Source: Neorhizobium huautlense (GTDB taxonomy: Bacteria; Pseudomonadota; Alphaproteobacteria; Rhizobiales; Rhizobiaceae). Taken from it: a stretch of 64,000 nt of DNA. This document shows, in pieces, positions 59,078 to 64,000 of this stretch. Position 1 is the stretch's first letter. Each line of letters starts with the position of its first letter. The position numbers were made by a program, and so were the translations under genes. Location: positions 37,065 through 101,064 of the forward strand of contig NZ_JAUSRF010000019.1 of the NCBI RefSeq assembly GCF_030811685.1. The letters are read 5' to 3'. The notes under the pieces are model-generated. The model made no database searches and was not told the origin of the DNA. It saw nothing but the letters and a program-made list of their open reading frames with translations.

Positions 59078-61756
59078 CTATCGGTTGAAGCCCTCCACCT
59101 CTGTGGTGACCCATCGATATCCCTGTGCTTCGCAAACAGTCGGCGTTATTCGCTCCAAGGCGTGGAGCATGGTCCCGTCGTAGCCCAGAGGCTCTTCGGG
59201 ATAGTCATCCCATCTCAAGCCGGAATTGAATATTGGCGCCAATGCACGGGGACGGGCGTAAAACATGTTGCCAACCGGGAACTCAATGGTGCGGGGCAGA
59301 TCCGCATGCACACCGAGCCTCTCGCAGAGTTCCGTCGCCGGCAGGTAGTTTTCGGTCCAGCCAACCACGTTTGGGTCTTCTGGAAAGACGAGCCCGAGAT
59401 CACTGCGTTGCTCGAATGCGGCCAGTATCTCGTCGATCGCAGCCGCCTTGCCGCCGATTAGATTTTCGAAAAGAAATTCGCGCCAGATATCGCCTGGCTG
59501 TGCCGTTGCTCCACTCCCGCCAATATCAACGCTTTTCTTTCCATGGATATGCCCGACGACATCATAGTCATCAAGCATTGCGCCATATTCGGTGATCATC
59601 GGCCCCAGATCTCGGCCTAGATTCGGTACGCGCCGAATGACAGTCCTTGCCTTCTTGTAGCCCGCCAGTCTCCGGGAAACGTAGGACAAGCCTTTGTCAG
59701 ACGTGACACTGATGAGCAGATCCGGCTTGGCGAGGTTGTGCTGGATACGTTTCAGTATCTCGTCCAGGATTTCGGGATAGTGCAGATGGATGTGCAAGGC
59801 GACTTTAAGCTTGCTGGGCGTTTTTGTAACTTTGGGTTCTGCGCCTAAGCGGATGATATGTCTGAACCAGCGCCCTTCCGGGCGCCCGTTACGGATCCAA
59901 TGTGCAAGATGATTTTCAAAGGGAGCCTTGTTCAGCTCCGGGTGATGTTCAAGATAAATATGCGGCGAAAAGCCCATGACTGGCCGCCGGTAGATACGAT
60001 CCACTCCTTCGACGCCGGAGGCGGCGAAACGCAGATACTTCTTGATCTTCTCGTCTGGCGAAGACACCGCACCGAGTGCATCGCCAATTGCTGCGTCGGA
60101 CAAGGCACCAGCCTGGCTAAGCGTGTCGAAATCCAGCCGCTCCTGGGCAGACATCGACTTGGCGTCTTCCAAAATAGCGATCAACTTATTGACATATCTG
60201 CGCATATCGAATGCCTCTAGTGCCATAGCCTTCAGCGCCACCCCGATTTCGCGACGGAAATGCGTGTCGATCGCCAATCTTTCCAGAATGTCTGCCGCGG
60301 CTTCGACATCGAGATACGGCGCAACAAGCGGCTTGAATTGAGCGATATTCCTGAGGAACTCTGCTGTTCCGGACGCCTTCTCAAAAGAAACGACGGGCAA
60401 GCCGGCCTGCATCGCATCGATGGTAACATTGGGAAATGGGTCCAGCCTGGAACTCATCAACATCGCGTCAGCAGCGATGTAGAGATTTTCCAGATCATCG
60501 GCGGAAACACCGGGCATGATCGTAACAAGGTCTTGAAGGCCACCACGGACAATCTGGTCACGCAACCAGATGGAATAGGAAAGGTCCTTCTCGGGATCAT
60601 AGCCGTCGCCCACCCAAACGAACCGTACTTTGTCTCGCCCGAGTTTTTGTACCAACCGTTGTGCCGTGGAAATGAAAATATCCACGCCCTTTCTGATCTG
60701 GACAAACCCGCAACCTATCACGAGAAAGCGTCTCTCTATCGATTGCAACCGCAACAGATCGGCAAGTTGTCGGGAGGTGGGTATAGAGCTGGTTACAGGT
60801 ATCTTCGATTTGCCCTGCGGCAACACGAGATAGTTTCTAAACCCGTTGAACAGATTGCAATTCAGCGCAGATGCGGCGGTCACGCTCGAAGAAAACACGA
60901 TCATTTGGGAGCCGACGACCATATCAAGGACGCGCTTCTGCGGAATGACATATTCCGCGAATTCGTGCATCAGCGAAACCACGGGAACATTCAATTCCTG
61001 AGCCGCCGCTGCGATATTGGCGGTCTCAATGCTATTTGCGATGACATAATCAAGTCCGAAACGCTGCTTGACCTCCGAGAGGAAGACCCTGCGCAGGATG
61101 CTGCTATCTAATCCGGCCGCGCCTTCTGGTGCGAGCAATACCAAACTGGAATGCTCGTGAAATTCATCCACGAGAATGCCATCCTTCATGATCAGACTGA
61201 TAACATTGAATTTCGTTGCAAGTTGCTCGGCGATGTTGCATCCCAGAATAGGTGCTCCGGTCATCGAGGCTTCATGAGAGGCTAGCAAGACTGTGGGCCG
61301 GTAGCGTTCGAACGGACGGCGGCCAGCCGACGAAATGGCGTCGAAATCCAGTACCGCCAGTCGTTTCTCATACCTTCCATGCCGAACATAATGCATCAAC
61401 AGAGATGACTGCAGATCCCTGAGATCTTGATGTCCGAAACGATAAACCAGCGGATCAAACTGCGCGCTGGGCCGTAGATATCGCTTCTCACCGTCCGTTA
61501 TATAGTCGAGTATCGCATCGCGACTTGAAGCAAAAACCCTTCCGGTTGCGTTTTGATAAAAATTAATATCGAAAAGCCCGCTGACGATGATCTCGTTCAG
61601 CCATTCTTCATTCTGTACTGCAGGTATATGGTTTTTGGGATGCTTCGATAAAAATCGTTGAGATAATGTCTCAAGCAGTCGGGAACGAGAAACGATGTCT
61701 TTGGCAATACGCTTGTTTCTTTCATTTCGCAGTACTTTAAGAACATAGTGTTTCAT
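59078..61756 (-). CDS. Glycosyltransferase family 4 protein fused to an RgpF (rhamnan synthesis F) domain
   Basis: An 892-residue, probably cytoplasmic polysaccharide enzyme with two catalytic-type parts. Middle: a GT-B fold glycosyltransferase (ASHEASMTGAPILGCNIAEQ as donor/acceptor start, VIGCGFVQIRKGVDIFISTA, WVGDGYDPEKDL, MLMSSRLDPFPNVTIDAMQA with the E/D-x7-E region changed to D-x6-D). C-terminus from about residue 655: KVALHIHLHYPEILDEILKR, PNLGRDLGPMITEYGAM, GHIHGKKS and VGNMFYARPRAL, the RgpF signature found in rhamnose-polymer assembly. The N-terminal ~150 residues are unlike known domains. It lies last in a three-gene minus-strand run, so it probably adds several residues to an O-antigen or exopolysaccharide. 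Confidence 0.85.
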   Translation of the reverse strand: MKHYVLKVLRNERNKRIAKDIVSRSRLLETLSQRFLSKHPKNHIPAVQNEEWLNEIIVSGLFDINFYQNATGRVFASSRDAILDYITDGEKRYLRPSAQFDPLVYRFGHQDLRDLQSSLLMHYVRHGRYEKRLAVLDFDAISSAGRRPFERYRPTVLLASHEASMTGAPILGCNIAEQLATKFNVISLIMKDGILVDEFHEHSSLVLLAPEGAAGLDSSILRRVFLSEVKQRFGLDYVIANSIETANIAAAAQELNVPVVSLMHEFAEYVIPQKRVLDMVVGSQMIVFSSSVTAASALNCNLFNGFRNYLVLPQGKSKIPVTSSIPTSRQLADLLRLQSIERRFLVIGCGFVQIRKGVDIFISTAQRLVQKLGRDKVRFVWVGDGYDPEKDLSYSIWLRDQIVRGGLQDLVTIMPGVSADDLENLYIAADAMLMSSRLDPFPNVTIDAMQAGLPVVSFEKASGTAEFLRNIAQFKPLVAPYLDVEAAADILERLAIDTHFRREIGVALKAMALEAFDMRRYVNKLIAILEDAKSMSAQERLDFDTLSQAGALSDAAIGDALGAVSSPDEKIKKYLRFAASGVEGVDRIYRRPVMGFSPHIYLEHHPELNKAPFENHLAHWIRNGRPEGRWFRHIIRLGAEPKVTKTPSKLKVALHIHLHYPEILDEILKRIQHNLAKPDLLISVTSDKGLSYVSRRLAGYKKARTVIRRVPNLGRDLGPMITEYGAMLDDYDVVGHIHGKKSVDIGGSGATAQPGDIWREFLFENLIGGKAAAIDEILAAFEQRSDLGLVFPEDPNVVGWTENYLPATELCERLGVHADLPRTIEFPVGNMFYARPRALAPIFNSGLRWDDYPEEPLGYDGTMLHALERITPTVCEAQGYRWVTTEVEGFNR

Positions 61757-61786
61757 TGGGGATCCCCGAGCGCAACGTGGCGTAAG

Positions 61787-62230
61787 TCATGTCGAGAGGT
61801 CTTCAGCGGCGTGCCCGGCGTCTGGCGCTCCAGAAAAATACGCGCTTGTTTCTTCAATGAGTGCTTGAAAGCCTAGCCCTTCGTCCGAGCCGATGTCGCA
61901 AGCAGGTTCAGCTTTGATCACAGACAAGAAGAGGCGAGCCACCACAGGCGAGCGCACTGGATCCGCTGCGGCAACATCAGAGGCAGGACCTGCGCCAGAT
62001 GAGCCCGACATTGCCGACCAGTCCGGGTGAAAAACATCGCACGACTGCGCTTTGAAGATGCCGGAGATCGTTAAACTGTGGTGCGGCTCATATGCGGCCC
62101 AGCTGCGCAGACCGGCGTCCAGGGAACTGGTACGCGCCGCAATGATGACGTTGTATCCTTCAGTTTGCAGTAAGCCCGCCAGACTTCTTCCGACAAATCC
62201 AGTCCCGCCAGCCATCAGATATTGCGTCAT
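61787..62230 (-). CDS. Short NAD-dependent epimerase/dehydratase (likely deletion derivative)
   Basis: A 147-residue protein with a perfect SDR Rossmann start (MTQYLMAGGTGFVGRSLAGL, then GYNVIIAART), but the Y-x3-K catalytic motif and most of the substrate domain are absent; extended SDRs run to about 300-350 residues. The end (VARLFLSVIKAEPACDIGSD, LIEETSAYFSG) resembles the end of such a protein, so an internal deletion is likely. The ATG at 62230 overlaps the upstream glycosyltransferase stop (ATGA). It is 30 bp before the GT4/RgpF gene. It may be inactive but is kept in frame. Confidence 0.6.
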   Translation of the reverse strand: MTQYLMAGGTGFVGRSLAGLLQTEGYNVIIAARTSSLDAGLRSWAAYEPHHSLTISGIFKAQSCDVFHPDWSAMSGSSGAGPASDVAAADPVRSPVVARLFLSVIKAEPACDIGSDEGLGFQALIEETSAYFSGAPDAGHAAEDLST

Positions 62231-63555
62231 TGGTGGTTCTTTGGAGTAGTGGATACCTCTTCGAGGCAATCCAGCAGCAGCTTCACATATGCATCCATGT
62301 CAAAGCGCCGTTTTGCCAGTGCCCTGGCGCTTTGCGACAAGTTATCACGTAGTTCTCGGCTCATTGCAACTTCATAGATCCTTTCAGCTGCGGCTATGAA
62401 ATCAAAATACGGGACAACCAGCTGTTGCAGCATCGCATCCTCCTGAAAGTAGTCCGAAAACCCGCTGGCATTGTCGAAGCAAACAACCGGCAGGCCCGCA
62501 CTCAAGGCGTCGATGGCGACGTTGGGCAGCGGATCGAGGCGTGAGCTGAGGAACATTGCATCGGCTCGCTCGTAGAGCGTGTTCAGATCCGCCGCCGACA
62601 GCGCCGGAAGAATGGTGATCCCCTCGGCATGCCCGCCGCGTTGTATCTGGTCCTTCAACCATACACTCAGGAAATAATCTCGCTCAGGGTCATACCCATC
62701 GCCAACCCATACGAATTTGGCCTTCACACCCTTTGCCAAAACCTGTGTCGCTGCGGCAATAAACAGATCGACGCCCTTGCGTATCTGTACGTGGCCGCAA
62801 CCTATGCATAAAAATGTCTCCCCATCTTTGTGATCCGCCAGCAGCGATGCCAGATGGGACGAGTGCTGCTGATTATCATGTGCGGGCAACAAGCACTTGC
62901 CTTGCGGAGCAATCAAGGCGTGCGGCAGGACAAGTCCGGTGGCGCCGCGCGCCGACGATGCAAGCAATTGCGAGGAAAACACCACCCTGTCTGCGGAATT
63001 GAGCACTTTGATCAGGCGTGGCGGATAGGTGTATTCCGCGAATTCATGAATGAGCGAGAGAGAGGGAATATCCATTATCGCAGCGGCGCTGACCGCAATT
63101 TCCGACTCCACGCTGTTTGCAACGACATAGTCGAGACCGAATGCGCTGCGAATGGGTCGCAGAATGCGGTTCGCAAAGGCCTGCGGGTCTGCATCGGCGA
63201 TCGAACCGGCCATCGGCACGACAAAACCGACACAAAAGGGCATGAAATCGGCAGCCAGCTTGCCACCGTGAAGCATAATGCAAATCACATTATGTGTTTC
63301 GCTGAGGCCCTGTGCCAGATTCCAACCAAGCACAGGCGCTCCGGTGAAGCTTCCGTCATGAACACAGAGAATGACGGTTTTCAGGCTCTTATCGTAGGTT
63401 TTGCCTCCTTTTGCCAAAGGGTTGATTTGCCAGAGCGCGGCAGCATAAGACATTTTCAGGACCGCACTTTTTACGCGAGGGAAACGTCTCGCAATTTTGC
63501 GTGCAACGGCCGACAGCATTGGTGATTTGTTGATAAGCGAAAATATGAAACTCAT
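62227..63555 (-). CDS. Glycosyltransferase family 4 protein
   Basis: A 442-residue GT-B glycosyltransferase, homologous to the middle of the 892-residue neighbour: CVHDGSFTGAPVLGWNLAQG, FGLDYVVANSVESEIAVSAA, SLIHEFAEYTYPPRLIKVLN, CIGCGHVQIRKGVDLFIAAA, WVGDGYDPERDYFLSVWLKD, MFLSSRLDPLPNVAIDALSA and GLPVVCFDNASGFSDYF. The two genes probably arose by duplication. The frame extends to 63642, but MSFIFSLINKSPM at 63555 looks the more natural start; no strong ribosome-binding site marks either. It would transfer a sugar in the same surface polysaccharide pathway. Confidence 0.82.
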   Translation of the reverse strand: MSFIFSLINKSPMLSAVARKIARRFPRVKSAVLKMSYAAALWQINPLAKGGKTYDKSLKTVILCVHDGSFTGAPVLGWNLAQGLSETHNVICIMLHGGKLAADFMPFCVGFVVPMAGSIADADPQAFANRILRPIRSAFGLDYVVANSVESEIAVSAAAIMDIPSLSLIHEFAEYTYPPRLIKVLNSADRVVFSSQLLASSARGATGLVLPHALIAPQGKCLLPAHDNQQHSSHLASLLADHKDGETFLCIGCGHVQIRKGVDLFIAAATQVLAKGVKAKFVWVGDGYDPERDYFLSVWLKDQIQRGGHAEGITILPALSAADLNTLYERADAMFLSSRLDPLPNVAIDALSAGLPVVCFDNASGFSDYFQEDAMLQQLVVPYFDFIAAAERIYEVAMSRELRDNLSQSARALAKRRFDMDAYVKLLLDCLEEVSTTPKNHQ

Positions 63556-63966
63556 ACCGTAATTTGATCCAATTCTGTGAGTTGCAGAAGACCAAGCAGC
63601 GCCGACTCCGGGCCTTATTTCCAGATACTCGCCGCGTGGCACTCCAACTATAAGAGCCTGTTAGACAGTCCGGCGAAATGAAGCGCCCGGATTTTGCCGC
63701 AGAACGTCCCCTCAAGGTATGCGGCGAATACTGGTGCGTCCAGCATGGCAAAACATCGTCCTTTGGCATCGATTGACCGTATGTTTCAGATGGCTCAAGA
63801 ATGCAGCGTCTTTTTGAATTGACCTGCCACTGATAGTTCCTCCAGCTTCTCCCCCCTCCCGCTGTCCCGCCCATCGAGGACGGACTTGTGAAGAAGCAGC
63901 GAGAGCTAGGTGTTTAGTCCCACAGTGTGATGGCGTATTATTGTCGCGATCACAGAGGGACACTCT

Positions 63967-64000
63967 ATGGGCCAATTTCTTCATGGCAGCGCCAAGACCA
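63967..64000 (+). CDS. IS481-type transposase start (partial, cut by right edge)
   Basis: Only 11 codons are visible: MGQFLHGSAKT. This is very like the start M-G-Q-x-L-H-G-S-A-x-T of IS481-family transposases. AGGGA is upstream, and the preceding bases GTGTGATGGCGTATTATTG may belong to the insertion-sequence end. The stretch 63556-63966 shows no gene I can support. Identification from so short a piece is tentative. Confidence 0.5.
   Translation, partial: MGQFLHGSAKT

Noticed and set aside
58697..59461. 254-codon plus-strand frame between the IS3 remnant and the GT4/RgpF gene
   Set aside because: It overlaps the well-supported C-terminus of the RgpF domain on the other strand and shows no motif.
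1..64000. tRNA, rRNA, CRISPR arrays, replication origin, phage genes
   Set aside because: No T-loop-like tRNA signatures, no regularly spaced direct repeats, no rep or integrase genes were found on reading both strands.

Overview
The window looks like an accessory catabolic region of a member of the Rhizobiaceae (Rhizobium, Neorhizobium or Agrobacterium type). The reasons are the high GC content, four complete CUT1 sugar-type ABC importers plus one polar-amino-acid-type importer, many local regulators (LacI, DeoR, GntR, ROK, LysR, TetR), ATGA-coupled genes, rhizobial intergenic palindromes and eroded insertion sequences between gene blocks. The genus is an inference from gene style, not from a marker gene.

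Layout. 1-6.4 kb: an MFS exporter cut by the left edge, a divergent TetR repressor, and an RND pump (periplasmic adaptor and AcrB-type permease). The outer-membrane gene of the pump survives only as a broken remnant, followed by an IS5-type transposase scrap. 7.1-12.1 kb: a detoxification block with two glutathione transferases, an old-yellow-enzyme-like flavoprotein, a LysR regulator and a glyoxalase-II-like hydrolase. Three promoters here carry the same ~34-bp element, always facing the gene. 12.6-20.6 kb: a LacI-led operon of CUT1 importer, GH63 (MGH1-like) glycosidase and glycerate 2-kinase, best read as uptake and breakdown of a glycosylglycerate. 20.8-21.3 kb: IS3 debris. 21.6-28.7 kb: a DeoR-led operon of UgpB-like importer, GpdQ-like phosphodiesterase, inositol-monophosphatase-family phosphatase and Nudix hydrolase, best read as uptake and stepwise dismantling of a phosphodiester such as glycerophosphoinositol or an agrocinopine-like compound. 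29.1-36.7 kb: a CUT1 importer divergent from a ROK regulator, a Gfo/Idh dehydrogenase and a ThuA-like protein (possible 3-keto-glycoside route).

37.2-50.1 kb: two paralogous hexuronate/mannonate modules side by side. The first is GntR, polar-amino-acid-type ABC importer, UxuA, UxuB-like dehydrogenase and a TIM-barrel isomerase-like protein. The second is UxuB-like, UxuA, an MHS symporter and a second GntR. 50.3-57.2 kb (minus strand): a LacI-led operon with an FAD-dependent oxidoreductase and another CUT1 importer. 57.3-58.6 kb: a truncated antitoxin-like tail and a decayed IS3 (IS407-like) transposase. 59-63.6 kb: a polysaccharide block with a GT4/RgpF-domain protein, a shortened epimerase and a second GT4. 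The right edge cuts into an IS481-type transposase.

The general plan is a series of self-contained import, dismantle and regulate cassettes, each with its own operator palindrome that can be read next to its regulator, separated by mobile-element scars. No tRNA, rRNA or CRISPR array was seen.
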